64,000 nucleotides of DNA from Pycnococcus provasolii (GCA_938743325.2 OW568883.1:558001-622000); one strand, 5' to 3'; counted from the first letter of the stretch, positions 28,374-38,342 are shown. Notes: generated by a model not told the origin, from the letters alone. Program-made: numbers and translations.

Positions 28374-31300
28374 TTACACGCTCATGCGAGGACTGAACAG
28401 CGGCGGACGAGCACGACGAACCTGACGACGCGGGCTGATGAACTCACCCTTGTAAGTGCGCTGGAGGATGTAGTCGGGGTCAGACGACACGCGCGTGCGC
28501 TCTCGAGGACTCGCCATCAAGTCCAAACTCGCACCGTGAATGCCGTCGTGCTTGGACGTGCTTCCAACACCACCACCCAGCGGGGTTTGCTTGACATTCG
28601 TGTCAGCGACCCAAAAGTTCACCAAACCACCAGGTTGGTCCTGACCAAGCTCGCTGAGCCACGGCGTGGGCACGCGCACATCAGGAGCACGCGGAGCGAC
28701 GGATGGCGCGTCATGACGAGGCGTCGTCGAAGGTCCGCTTCGCGGGCTTATGAGGGCAGGGAGGCGAAGGCTGATGCCGCCGCCTTTTCTTGCCGTCGTT
28801 CGTGGCGTGGAAACTGGCGACATGCCCTCGCGAAGCTTGCTGCTAATGCCGACTTCTCCACCGACGCTGTGCTTCGAATTCACCAACTCCCACGTCTGAA
28901 TGATAGACCTTTCGCGTTCCTTCATAAATTCGTTCCTTGCCACCGCGTGCTCCTGCAGTGCCTCTAGGGCGGAGAGCCGTGAACTTGCGTCGTTGATGCG
29001 ATTTGTGATGTTGTGCGTCATCTGCAGCGTGTTGAGCGCGGACATCACCTCGTCGCCGTTGCTGACGAGCAAGTTTACCGTCGCGGAGCTCGTCGTTACT
29101 GTCACCAGCTGCTGCGAGCGCGTGAGCACCGCATGCTCGCCAAAGCACTCGCCTGGGCCGAGAACGCAAAGGTCCAGGTCCGTGGATGGGCTTGGATGGA
29201 GAGCTTCGCTCTCCCTGCGGCGCATGTTTGCATCCAGCGCCTCGAGTGCGAGCGCGCCGCTCGCAGAGGATCGCGCCGCCTCCTTTACCGCGCCGGACAT
29301 GTGCATTCGCTGCTCCACCATCGATGCCAAGCTCGGGCGGAAGTTACCAATCTTCTGGTTGCTGATGCGCCTTGGTGTAGCGCTTGAGGCGGTCGTGCCC
29401 ATGCGCTCGGCATTGTTCGACAGCTTGCGAGGCGTTTTTAAACGGTCTTGCCTTCGACTCGCTACACTCTCGCCGCCGTCCTTGCGAACGGTTACTCTGC
29501 ACGTGCCCTCGCGGATCACGAAGATGTCGTTAGTCATCTGCCCCTGGCTCAGCACAACCACGTGACTCGGCAGGCACGTGTCCTTGAAGATGTACGAAAG
29601 CTTCACGATGAGATATCGGTCCCAGTCGCCAAGCGTTGGCAAAGAGCGTAGCGCCGAGATGACCGAGTTCTGCAGCCGCTGCTGCTCCTGCAGCATCACC
29701 TGGTCGTAGTCACTCTTCATGATCATGAGCAGCTCGCTCGCCTCTTGCGTCACGACAGTGGCGGCGCGTGGCGCACCATTCAACAGAGCTAGCTCGCCAA
29801 AGCCTTGGCCGTTGCCCAGGAATGCCTGACACGGTCCGTACAGCTCAGTGGGCTCCATCGCCTGACCTTCGCCAGGCTGTCGTCGGTTACCAGCCGACGC
29901 GCGCTTAGACTCCTCCGTGGGCGACTTGTCCGACGCACCGCTCTCCGCCACCAGTGGAGTAGCTGGCTTGGCAACTGGAGAAGTTTCTGCCGTTGGCGGA
30001 CGTCTCTCCATTTGCGTGATCATCGCCGCAGGTTGTGTTGTTGCAATCTGCAATGCCACCTTCTTTGCAAACACCTGATTTTTCGCGTTCGAACGCCACT
30101 TGAGCGCCTTTTTGCGCACAACATCGCCTTTATCTGGGGTCTTCCCACGGAACGCTGCCGCAATGTTTGAAAGACCGCGCCTTTCCCTGCGCGTAGACGC
30201 ATTCGTGGCAACCATGCGCGCAGCCATGTGCTCGGCGCTCTCGGAAAGGTGAACTGACAGTGTGCCCCGAAGAATGACGTAGAACGAGTCGCCGACGTCA
30301 CCTTGCTTGACCACAACCGAGTCTTTAGGTACCGCTCGGAACTGCGCCACGCGGCAGATTTCGCGCCGAATCTTCGGCGGTTGCTCCTGAAAGAAGCTGT
30401 TCGACTTCAGCATCTCGCCAAGTTTCTCCAGATGCTGCGCGGTGCGCTCCGCCGGTGGTATCTTCAGCAGGCCAGCAGCCACCTCGTGCGCGAAGACGAC
30501 ATCCTCCATGCCACCCATGTACCGGCTGAAGTCTTTCTTGTTGAGCATGAGCAGCTCGGTGGTTTTGCTCGCCACCACAGATGTGTACCGCACATTCTGC
30601 TCCTGCGAAAGCAGCGCCTTCTCCCCGAACGTATCTCCCGCGTGCAGCACGCCAACCACCTCGCCGTGCGTCTCGTGGTACTGCCCCACGCTTTTGCCAA
30701 TCTTCGCGCCTTCAGGCAGCACCGCCTTGCCGTCAATGGGCTCGGAGGCGTGCTTGCATAGCGCCACCTCACCAGTGAGCACGACGTAGAAGGCGTCGCC
30801 AATGTCGCCCTCGAGGAAGCAAACCTCGTCGTCTCTGAGCAATCTCATCTCGAGCGGGCGGCACAGGCTCTTCACGATGTCGATGTTAAGCCGCTGGAAG
30901 AAGCGCAGATTCTTCAGCAGCTCCGCGACGAGCGTCACCTCCACCTCGGTTCGCTCCTCCTTCGGCTTGGCAAGGTTGTGGCGCACCTGCTCAGGCATGA
31001 AGAGCACGTTCCCGAGGCGCAGCACGACGCGTTCAAAGTCGCTGCTGTTCACCTTCAGCAGCTCGGTCTCCGGCCGAGCAATCACGGTTGCTGTTCGCCT
31101 CTGCGCGCGCAGCATGGCAAGCTCGCCAAAGCTGTTAGGTGCCTTTAGCACGGCGAGCATTTCTCCGTACTCGATTTTTTGCTCGTCGGGTGTGAGCGTT
31201 GGCACCATGCGCATCTCATTGCTGTCCATGCTTAGCACGGTCGTCCCGACCATGGACATGCGCCGTCCCCCACGTCCGCCAGTCGTCGATGCGGCAATGG

Positions 31301-31907
31301 CTTCGGCGCTTCCCTTCGACATCGCGTTCACGCCTCGTCGCCACACCTCGCACTGTCCCGCGACGATGAAGTACACAGTCGTTCCCGTGTCGCTTTGCCG
31401 GAACACCTCGCACGTGTTATCCTTGCTCTGCGGCACCTTGACGTACCGCACGACTCGCGCGAGGTCCCATACCGCCTGGCTGGGCAGCTGCCTAAAGAAG
31501 GAGAGCTTCCTCAGCTCGTTAGCTAGCAGGTTGAGCTTGTCTCGACTTCTGTCCTCGGTGTTTGCGCGCGTCACGCTGCGCACGACGTCGAGGTTCACGC
31601 TTACGTTGGAGTTATCGTACAGCGTAACCTTGCGCACGATTTCCGCGTTATTTTCCGGCGCGGACGTTAACGTGACATCGCTTGGCCTCTTTTGGTTCGT
31701 CGGAAAGTTGTTCTTGTTTTTCCCAGCCCCCGAGTCTGACGGTTGGCGGTCACCGCTCGCGGCGTCTGTCGTTGCTGTCGCCGTCGCCGTCTCTTCGGCC
31801 GCCGCCGCCGCCGCCGACGACGGCTGGACGCCACCACCACTGCTGTTTTCCGCCACCATTACCGTGGGAACCCCCACGGCGCCCTCAGAGGTACTATCAC
31901 CGCTCAT
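28374..31907 (-). CDS. protein with four cyclic-nucleotide-binding domains
   Basis: 1177 residues from MSGDSTSEG at 31907; the frame is open to 32117 but the extra part looks like leader. Four CNB beta-roll domains lie near residues 135-290, 335-460, 500-735 and 755-955. Their phosphate-binding cassettes read FGELAMLRAQRRTATV, FGEKALLSQEQNVRYTSVV, FGELALLNGAPRAATV and FGEHAVLTRSQQLVTV. Domains 1 and 3 keep the Glu and Arg that hold cAMP/cGMP. Domain 4 lacks the Arg. Domains 1, 3 and 4 carry Ser/Lys-rich inserts. No kinase, channel or DNA-binding domain is present, so the protein may be a regulatory subunit or cytoskeletal (flagellar-type) CNB protein. The C-terminus has several SPR motifs (LISPRSGPSTTPR, ASPRERTR). 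Confidence 0.88.
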   Translation of the reverse strand: MSGDSTSEGAVGVPTVMVAENSSGGGVQPSSAAAAAAEETATATATTDAASGDRQPSDSGAGKNKNNFPTNQKRPSDVTLTSAPENNAEIVRKVTLYDNSNVSVNLDVVRSVTRANTEDRSRDKLNLLANELRKLSFFRQLPSQAVWDLARVVRYVKVPQSKDNTCEVFRQSDTGTTVYFIVAGQCEVWRRGVNAMSKGSAEAIAASTTGGRGGRRMSMVGTTVLSMDSNEMRMVPTLTPDEQKIEYGEMLAVLKAPNSFGELAMLRAQRRTATVIARPETELLKVNSSDFERVVLRLGNVLFMPEQVRHNLAKPKEERTEVEVTLVAELLKNLRFFQRLNIDIVKSLCRPLEMRLLRDDEVCFLEGDIGDAFYVVLTGEVALCKHASEPIDGKAVLPEGAKIGKSVGQYHETHGEVVGVLHAGDTFGEKALLSQEQNVRYTSVVASKTTELLMLNKKDFSRYMGGMEDVVFAHEVAAGLLKIPPAERTAQHLEKLGEMLKSNSFFQEQPPKIRREICRVAQFRAVPKDSVVVKQGDVGDSFYVILRGTLSVHLSESAEHMAARMVATNASTRRERRGLSNIAAAFRGKTPDKGDVVRKKALKWRSNAKNQVFAKKVALQIATTQPAAMITQMERRPPTAETSPVAKPATPLVAESGASDKSPTEESKRASAGNRRQPGEGQAMEPTELYGPCQAFLGNGQGFGELALLNGAPRAATVVTQEASELLMIMKSDYDQVMLQEQQRLQNSVISALRSLPTLGDWDRYLIVKLSYIFKDTCLPSHVVVLSQGQMTNDIFVIREGTCRVTVRKDGGESVASRRQDRLKTPRKLSNNAERMGTTASSATPRRISNQKIGNFRPSLASMVEQRMHMSGAVKEAARSSASGALALEALDANMRRRESEALHPSPSTDLDLCVLGPGECFGEHAVLTRSQQLVTVTTSSATVNLLVSNGDEVMSALNTLQMTHNITNRINDASSRLSALEALQEHAVARNEFMKERERSIIQTWELVNSKHSVGGEVGISSKLREGMSPVSTPRTTARKGGGISLRLPALISPRSGPSTTPRHDAPSVAPRAPDVRVPTPWLSELGQDQPGGLVNFWVADTNVKQTPLGGGVGSTSKHDGIHGASLDLMASPRERTRVSSDPDYILQRTYKGEFISPRRQVRRARPPLFSPRMSV

Positions 31908-33213
31908 AGGTACTATACTATAAGTATATCGCGAGTATCGGGTGCGATGGCCGACTGCGAGAGTGAGAAGGCAGTGTCGTAAGTGGGGCGAGAGAGGGGC
32001 GACGAGACCATGCGTGAAGGCCTCGAGAGAACACGAGAGAGAGTTTAACAGCGACAAACCAAAGAAACCAGCTGATTGATTGATGGTGGTAAGGAAACGG
32101 ACTTGTAAACGCATCACACACAGGGACCTCTGATCTTGACCACCTTAAAGGTAGTACTACTTGATCGCCGTTGGATCGCATTTATTCCGACTAATAAAGC
32201 GGCACTTGCCTCCTTCCTTGCCTCCTTCCTGCCAGCATGTACCCGGTACAGTAAAGTTTTACATAGAGAACGTTGGTACATATGTGCGATCCGCGAGAAC
32301 ACAGTGGTGGTTAACAGCGCACATTCGCACAAGCCACAAAGGCGTTCCCGTTCCCCGTCAGCCCGTTTTCCGGGAATCGGCACTCTTGGGCACGTAAAGT
32401 AGTTCTTACCTTTACAGTACGTCTCTTGCGCCCGATGCGATGCTTTTCGCCGTGCGCACGTACTGTACATACCTTTAGGTAGACTACTGTCGCGTGCAAG
32501 CCGACTGCATAGTCTAGTGGTAGGTCGACTGCATGAACTTGCCCGACGGAAACGGAAGGAAAGAGCAGAGCGCTGAGCGAGCAAGCAGATGCAAACCGTT
32601 TTCCCTTTCCACGTGATATCATAAACCTTCATGGTATGTAGCGTTTGAGGAAGGATGATGAGAGAAGAAGATGGTGGGGGTGGTGGCAATCGTCGTCGCG
32701 GTCGCGCGCGCGTTTGCTGCGCGCGTTCATTCCGTTCATTCCGTTCAAGTATCCTATGTGGTAGTTATGTTTGTCCGTTCAAGATGGTGGTCAACTACTC
32801 CGTGGACAAGAGTCCAGAGCAGGCGTCGACGAGGTGCGTGGCAACACAGGTGGGCTGGCTGGTGGGGATCCGCCTGGAGTCGCATGAGTGCGTGCGTGTC
32901 ACCCTGCCTGACTGGGGTTTGTCTTGGCGCGCGCGCTCCTTCTCCTCCTCCTCCTCCTCCTCCTTCGCCACCTCGGGGGGCCTTGAGCGCGATTTCGATT
33001 TCAACAAGACGCCATACAGTACAAACTGCCATTGATTTCGTCGCACCCGTATCCCTGTCGCCTCTTCACGTGCGATTGACTGGACTCTGTGCGCGCAGGG
33101 CAGGACAGCTACCTTAACCTTCGTGGTGGTCGTGCTAACCCTTAGTGGTTAGTTCTCGTGTACATTTACTGGTGCTTGGCCGGCCTGTCGTACTTACTGC
33201 ACTGCGACTGAAC
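31908..33213. promoter_or_regulatory. 1.3-kb divergent region between the CNB-domain and SYP7 genes
   Basis: It holds GGTACTATAC next to the CNB-gene ATG, the palindrome GTAGTACTAC (32151-32160), and several TACAGTA/GTACTGTAC copies (about 32249, 32412 and 32459). Open frames here (for example 32114-32689 on the minus strand) have no protein-like composition. A stretch near 32505 resembles a tRNA D-arm but does not fold into a tRNA. Confidence 0.5.
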
Positions 33214-34231
33214 ATGTCTCTGTCCCCCGTGGATATCATCACGCGCGCCGACGCGCTCCTCGGAAAGTACGTGCAACTTGCGCCTTGTGGTGTCCTTGTG
33301 CACTGCTTTGTGCGACAACGACGACGTGGCGGCGGCGGCTCACGTCCTCTTGCTAAGGGAAGATGTGGATTGACTTGCCGCCGTACTGACTGACTGTTTT
33401 GTTTTGTTGTTTCCCACCAACTAACTCGCCCTTTTCTTTGGTTGAAACCTTTTTAGGTACGAGAAGTACACGGCACCGAACCTGGAACGGAACAAGAGAA
33501 GCAAAGAGGATGCGTTCGGCCTCGCCTTGGACGACCTCAGGGCACTGCTCGACAACCTGCGCGAAAAGGCGGATGCCAACAAGGATGAGTCGAATCGCGC
33601 GCTTGTGGCGACGTGCAACGCCGAGATTCGAAGGTCCAAGGCGAAGGTGCTCGAAACGGACGTTCCGAAGCTGCAGAAGCTCGCGCGCAAGAAGGGGAAG
33701 GGTGTGACGAAGGAGATGGTGGCTGAGCGGCTCGAGCAGGTGGACGACCTCGCGTCGCAGATAGAAGCCATCCCAGACGGCGTGTCGTCGACGTCCGCAC
33801 GGCAGGCATCGGCGAGGAAAAACAAAGGCAAGGGAAAGGCTGGCAACGTGGAGATTGACGTGGACGCACTCGAAACGCAGATGCGCGACAATCCGGCGTA
33901 CATGGAGCACACGGAGGAAACGCAGGCGTTCCAGGACGAGGTGGATGCGGCCAAGACGAGGCAGGACTCGCAGCTGGACGATATTTCGGCAGGCTTGTCG
34001 ACGCTGCGCACAATGGCGGACGACATGTCAGAGGAGATTGCTAAGCAGAACCCGCTGGCGCTGGACATCGAGGAGCGCATGGACAACGCGGAGTCGGAGC
34101 TGAAGAACAAGAACAAGCGGCTCAAGTCGCTGGTGACGTCAGTGCGCACCAGCCGCAACTTCTGCCTCGACATGGTGCTCATATGCATCGTCTTGGGTAT
34201 TGGCGCGTACATCTACAGCCTCGTCAAGTAG
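33214..34231 (+). CDS. SYP7: Qc-SNARE of the plant SYP7 family, two exons
   Basis: Coding exons 33214-33266 and 33457-34231 give 275 residues, close to plant SYP71 (about 266). The intron starts GTACGT and ends TTTTAG. Exon 1 encodes MSLSPVDIITRADALLGK, the SYP7 start block. Exon 2 continues YEKYTAPNLERNKRSKEDAF, then LVATCNAEIRRSKAKVLETD, VPKLQKLARKKGKGVTKE and IEAIPDGVSS, all SYP7-specific. The SNARE helix (LDDISAGLSTLRTMADDMSE) keeps the zero-layer region. A single C-terminal anchor closes the protein (SRNFCLDMVLICIVLGIGAY). SYP7 proteins act at ER and plasma membrane, including cytokinesis in land plants. Two overlapping TGTAA signals lie at 34289-34298. The family is restricted to green plants and a few relatives, which supports the lineage call. 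Confidence 0.92.
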
Positions 34232-34338
34232 GCGCTCGCGCGTGCCGCAGCTGCGCATCCGAAGCAGAGATCCTTTCATGTCACCTGTTGTAATGTAATT
34301 GATTTTTTTTATATAAAATAACACGCGAACACTGTTAT

Positions 34339-35226
34339 TTATACATCAGACATTTTGTCGTCGTCGCCGCGGCGGCCCAGCACGAGAGCGCGCTCGTGGC
34401 GCGTCTTAAGGCTCGTGTGCTCGTCGCTGCTCCACGCGCGATTTGTGTCGACGGTGCGCAGAACGGGCCCGCGCTTCGACGTGAGTGCGAGGTGGTCGCG
34501 AGCGCCGTGCACGCCGCGGTTCGCCTCGAGGAGAAGGTTTTGGCTCGCGTCATGTGCGCCAGGCATCAGCCCTGAGCTCGGCGTGTCCGACGCTAGCAGT
34601 GCCGTGGGACGGAATCCCACGCGTCGCGCCGTTCCAGCGTGGTCGTAGTAGCTTGACTCGCCGCGATTCTTCGGCGCGCGCATATCCGCGGAGTTGCGCA
34701 CGCGGCCTGCTCTGTTTTCGCGCACGACGGCGTCTCGCGCGAGATACTTCTCGATGCGCTGCTGCTCGTCGTACATGGCGGCCGCCGCGCCGAGTCGTGT
34801 CGTTGGCGGCATGCGTGACCGCATGGTCCGTGCCGAAGCTGGCCTGGCTGTTCTCCACGAGCCGACGGGCACCTCGTTTATGGATAGTTTCGTGTTTCCT
34901 CCCGCCGCCGCGTCTCGGCTGTGTGGACTTCGCCTTCTATCGTATTCGCCGTGGTATCCTGCCCGCAGGCCCGCCCGTCCGGCGTCGAAGAGCGCCGCCG
35001 ACCCGACGATCGCCGGTATTCTCGAGGTGGATTTCTGAAAGCTGCGACCTGGTGCACCGCGTGTGCCGTGGGAGTACCCGCCTCGCAGCGGCACGCGAAC
35101 GCGCGGCATGAGGCCGAGGCGCGCCGAAACAAGAGTTGGCATAGCAGACGCGATGAGCAGAACGAGCACGCGAGAGCGTAACAGGCGTGCGGTGGTGGTG
35201 GTGGCGGTCACTGCAAGCTTGGGCAT
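34339..35226 (-). CDS. Arg-rich protein of unknown function with N-terminal export signal
   Basis: 295 residues. The N-terminus has a basic start and a hydrophobic core (RSRVLVLLIASAMPTLVSA), as in a signal peptide or a bipartite plastid signal. The rest is Arg/Ala/Ser-rich with few hydrophobic residues and no recognised domain. Segments such as YHGEYDRRRSPHSRDAAAGG and YDEQQRIEKYLARDAVVREN are distinctive but match nothing I know. The codon use fits the window and no competing frame is better. It lies 105 bases downstream of MEMO1 on the same strand and converges on the SYP7 gene. Confidence 0.6.
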   Translation of the reverse strand: MPKLAVTATTTTARLLRSRVLVLLIASAMPTLVSARLGLMPRVRVPLRGGYSHGTRGAPGRSFQKSTSRIPAIVGSAALFDAGRAGLRAGYHGEYDRRRSPHSRDAAAGGNTKLSINEVPVGSWRTARPASARTMRSRMPPTTRLGAAAAMYDEQQRIEKYLARDAVVRENRAGRVRNSADMRAPKNRGESSYYDHAGTARRVGFRPTALLASDTPSSGLMPGAHDASQNLLLEANRGVHGARDHLALTSKRGPVLRTVDTNRAWSSDEHTSLKTRHERALVLGRRGDDDKMSDV

Positions 35227-35331
35227 CGTGGTGTGTAAAAAGGAGGGTGGTGTGTAAAAACGGGGGGAGGGGCAGACGGGGCGGGGCGGGGCGGAGAAAA
35301 ATGGTGAAATGGTACAAGGTGTGACTTAAAA

Positions 35332-36303
35332 TTAGGCGGCGACGACCAACGCGCTCGCGTAGCTGACGCTGCTGCCGCCTCGGCTCGTCACGGCGCCGCT
35401 CTGTGCATATTTCGTGAAATGCAAGCCGAACTTGCTGCTCGCGTGGTCCAACGCGTTCAGCAGCACGCCGATGGGATGCCGGCCACATATCGTGTTTCCC
35501 GTTTCGGCCAAGTACGCTTGGAAGCCGCGCGTGTCCTGCGCCTCGATGAGACGCATGCCTCTTTTATCGAGCACTTCGATGCTCTCGTAGATTTTGCTGT
35601 CAGCCACTCCGGTTGGAACGGGTGTGTAGCGAAATCTGCTCCCCCAGTGGCAGAAGTCGCTGCTGATGACGAACACGTTCGACGGGTCGTCCAAGTACGG
35701 TGCGAAGAGTGCGCCGTACCGCGCTTCCGCGTGTGCACCTAGGCTTCCAACCATGACTGGAACGAGCGTGGGATACGTGCTGCTTGACGCCGCGTTCGCG
35801 TTCCGACTTGCCGCGGTGGCTTGCACGATGTAGGGGCAGTGCATTTCGAGGCTGTGTTCCGCCTCGTCGACGTCCATATCCATGGTTTCGAACTGGTTCG
35901 TTCGTTTGAGTTGTTCGTAGACGTCCGCGTCGATGTCGAGGTTTCCTAGTGGCGTTTCGTACGCGTCCGCCGTCGAGAGCGCGCACTTATCCTTGAGGTA
36001 GACGTGGTGCGACGGTCCGAGGAGGAAAACTCGCTTAATGTCCGTTCTGTGCGCGAGAGGTTCGTACGCGTACGCCGCGGTGGGTCCGCTGTAGCTGTAC
36101 CCCGCGTGAGGTGCGATGATGGCGCGCACGTGCCCGTGCGCCTCCTGTGCAGTTGTCTGCGCTGATGCCAGTTGTGACGACGCATCCGCGAGCCAGGCGG
36201 ATAGTTGCGAGTTCAATATGAACGGGTCGGCGTCGTACCACGACCCGGAGTGCGTGGGTGCGCGCTGGAGACGCGCAGAAGTCGAAGAAAGAACGCGAGG
36301 CAT
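35332..36303 (-). CDS. MEMO1: MEMO1 family protein
   Basis: 323 residues. The fold is related to class III extradiol dioxygenases. Conserved blocks are THSGSWYDADP at the start, AIIAPHAGYSYSGPTAAYAY, VFLLGPSHHVYL, EHSLEMHCPYIVQ, VISSDFCHWGSRFRY and TICGRHPIGVLL, which include the His and Cys residues that bind copper or iron in human MEMO1. The family acts in redox and metal homeostasis and cell-migration signalling. Length is close to the usual 300, with a small Ala/Ser insert near residue 165. A dyad GGTAC-TAT-GTACC (36317-36329) sits just before the ATG. Confidence 0.92.
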   Translation of the reverse strand: MPRVLSSTSARLQRAPTHSGSWYDADPFILNSQLSAWLADASSQLASAQTTAQEAHGHVRAIIAPHAGYSYSGPTAAYAYEPLAHRTDIKRVFLLGPSHHVYLKDKCALSTADAYETPLGNLDIDADVYEQLKRTNQFETMDMDVDEAEHSLEMHCPYIVQATAASRNANAASSSTYPTLVPVMVGSLGAHAEARYGALFAPYLDDPSNVFVISSDFCHWGSRFRYTPVPTGVADSKIYESIEVLDKRGMRLIEAQDTRGFQAYLAETGNTICGRHPIGVLLNALDHASSKFGLHFTKYAQSGAVTSRGGSSVSYASALVVAA

Positions 36304-36595
36304 ATCCCTACCCTATGGTACTATGTACCAGTGAACTGCTGATAATAATGATGTTAGCACCCGTGTTGAACCACTCACTCAAGTGCTTCACTCACTCGTT
36401 CGTTCGTGGACTGACTGGTCGGAGCTGATGACGGATGATGACGACGGGTGACAGATGACGACGACGGAGGACGCGGAAAAGCAACGCGGAAACCAGAAAC
36501 AGGGTGGGACGCGGGAACCCGAATAGGTAGTACTTACCCTAATTCTGAAACCCCTTGGGGTGGAAGCTCTTGCATCTCCTAATTATTTGCTAAGT

Positions 36596-37063
36596 CGGAG
36601 CTACAGGTCGGAGGAGGGGCGCCTCATAACGGAGATTTTGGTCGAAGGACGAGGCGCCTCATAACGGAGCTACAGGTCGGAGGAGGGGCGCCTCATAACG
36701 GAGATTTTGGTCGAAGAAAGAATGGAACATCCCCCCTTTTTTTGAACGCCCTTGGGCAATTGACAGATGGATGGGGACACCTTGGTCGGTGGCTACAGGT
36801 CGGTGGAGGGGGCGCTTCATGGGGAGTTTGAAAAATTGCGGGATTGTTCGGGGCCAGAGGTCGGGCAACCTTTTTCTCCATCGGCAACCTTTTTTTGATC
36901 GGGGCTCCAGGTCGGAGGGAAGTGGGCAAATTTTGTTGGTCGGCGCCAAGGTCGGGAGGCATTGCCGCTCATCGCGCCTTTGTTGCGAGGGTCTCCAAGT
37001 CGGACGGAGAGGTCGGCAACATCTTTGTTGGTCGGGGCTCCAGGTCGGTGGGGGAAGGGTGGG
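36596..37063. repeat. degenerate minisatellite with CAGGTCGG core
   Basis: A 52-base block starting CGGAGCTACAGGTCGGAGGA recurs exactly at 36596 and 36665 (period 69). Downstream the unit decays but GGTCGG and GGGGCTCCAGGTCGG return several times to about 37050. Confidence 0.7.
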
Positions 37064-37190
37064 TGGCATGGGTGGATTCGCAGTTCGGTGGGATGGGTGG
37101 TGTAGTCGAGGAGGGGGAATGTCTCTAAAAAATGGGGGTTTCAGCTCTAGGCCCCCGGCCACCTTATGCCCTAATGCCCGAATGCCCTAA

Positions 37191-37235
37191 CTCAAACCCC
37201 TAACTCAAACCCCTAACTCAAACCCCTAACTCAAC
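37191..37235. repeat. CTCAAACCCCTAA tandem repeat
   Basis: Three exact 13-base units at 37191, 37204 and 37217 with a partial fourth. It resembles a telomere-type AACCCCTAA promoter box upstream of the ribosomal protein gene. Confidence 0.8.
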
Positions 37236-37247
37236 TGTTAGGGGTTT

Positions 37248-37278
37248 AACCAAGGGGAGATGTTATTTCCCCTTGGTT
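37248..37278. other. perfect 10-bp hairpin with 11-nt loop
   Basis: AACCAAGGGG at 37248-37257 pairs exactly with CCCCTTGGTT at 37269-37278. It lies 13 bases after the CTCAAACCCCTAA repeats. Confidence 0.75.
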
Positions 37279-37562
37279 TAACGGAACGCTCCCGGGAACC
37301 ACCTGGAACCACCTGGAACCACCGGGGACCAGGAGTCTTTTTGGGGATTGATTGCACTTGCTTGAGACTTGAGAGACACGATTTGTAGAATAATTTATTT
37401 TTTGTAATTCGGGGTTGGAGGAATCTCAGATCCACGGGTAAAATCCAAGGGGATACCTGTTTCTTGGGGGAGAAAGAAAACCAGGGGGCGCCGCCTTCTC
37501 CTGCTCCTCCTGCTCCTGCTCGCTCGCTCTCCGCTTCATCATTCCTTCGCCAAGGGTACGTC

Positions 37563-37593
<31 letters not shown>

Positions 37594-37895
37594 GGGAATG
37601 GCCTTGTGTGTGCCTTGTGTGTGTGTGCTACTCTAGTACTGGGTGTGGTGGCTTATTGGCTTCCTAGTTCTCGTCTTCGTTTGATTTCTTTTTATTTCAT
37701 TTTATTTGGGTTACTTGATGGTCTTTGGGGTGGGGTGGGGTGGGATGATGTCCGGCTGGATGATCTTCCTCTCTTTTCTCTATGATGTGTGGTTTCATGG
37801 TGCCATGTTTGGGTGAGGTTTATCTTAAGGCGCACATATGCTGACGTCGCTGACACGCACACACACACACACAACTCCCTTTTTTTCTATTTTAG

Positions 37896-38015
37896 ATGGG
37901 GCACAAGTCCAACCCATGGAAGAAGGCGCATGCCAAAATGCGCTGGAAGTGGAAGAAGAAGCGCTTGCGCAGGCTTCAGAAGAAGCGCCGCAAGATGAGG
38001 CAGCGCAGCAAGTAA
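37896..38015 (+). CDS. RPL41: ribosomal protein eL41 with short N-terminal extension
   Basis: 39 residues, too short for ordinary ORF calling. Residues 15-39 (MRWKWKKKRLRRLQKK, then RRKMRQRSK) match the 25-residue eL41 seen across eukaryotes, including the invariant C-terminal RRKMRQRSK. An in-frame ATG 14 codons earlier adds MGHKSNPWKKAHAK. The coding region begins directly after a splice acceptor (CTATTTTAG at 37887-37895). A donor GTACGT at 37556 after CCAAGG fits a 340-base 5'UTR intron and would place a good initiation context (A at -3, G at +4) at the first ATG. eL41 is a small helix at the 60S/40S bridge. It is the only ribosomal protein gene in the window, and the telomere-like repeats upstream fit plant ribosomal promoters. 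Confidence 0.9.
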   Translation: MGHKSNPWKKAHAKMRWKWKKKRLRRLQKKRRKMRQRSK

Positions 38016-38342
38016 ACTCTTGACTGCGAAATCTCATGCTCTTGCCGCCGGCGTTTGGACTCGACCTAGCTTGGAAGTGTATCATAACGGCGGCGGAGAG
38101 AGAAGTGATGCGGAGAAAAAAGGATGGGTTGGGTTTTTTGGAAAGTAAAAAGACGTTTCTGCGTGTTTTTTTTTTCAATAATAACGTGTGTGTACAATCC
38201 AAATCAGTTGGCTCTTATTCATATTGTTGTTGGATGATGAGGTCTCTTGAAACAAAAATGTTTTTTGTGTGTTAATTAAAAACAATTAACACGAACTTTT
38301 TTTTTTTCATTCACGTGTGAAAACTGTGTGACGGTTTTGTTT
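38016..38342. other. intergenic region between convergent eL41 and polycystin genes
   Basis: A 3' region with A/T runs and TTAATTAAAAACAATTAA near 38272. No gene was seen. Confidence 0.5.

Larger units (their letters stand above)
36304..37555. promoter_or_regulatory. repeat-rich spacer between MEMO1 and eL41
   Basis: About 1.25 kb, including the eL41 upstream region and non-coding first exon. It holds the MEMO1 dyad (36317-36329), GGTAGTACTTAC (36526-36537), a 69-base-period duplication, a degenerate GGTCGG array, CTCAAACCCCTAA repeats, a perfect hairpin, and three GGAACCACCT units near 37302-37333. Long open frames here are products of the repeats, not genes. Confidence 0.55.

Noticed and set aside
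32505-32570. tRNA-like stretch (TAGTCTAGTGGTAGG)
   Set aside because: No matching acceptor stem, anticodon arm or TTCGA loop could be folded.
32114-32689. 191-residue minus-strand open frame upstream of the CNB-domain gene
   Set aside because: No domain, poor codon use, contains repeated promoter-type motifs.
36659-37190. Open frames on both strands in the minisatellite
   Set aside because: Created by the repeat unit; no start context or domain.
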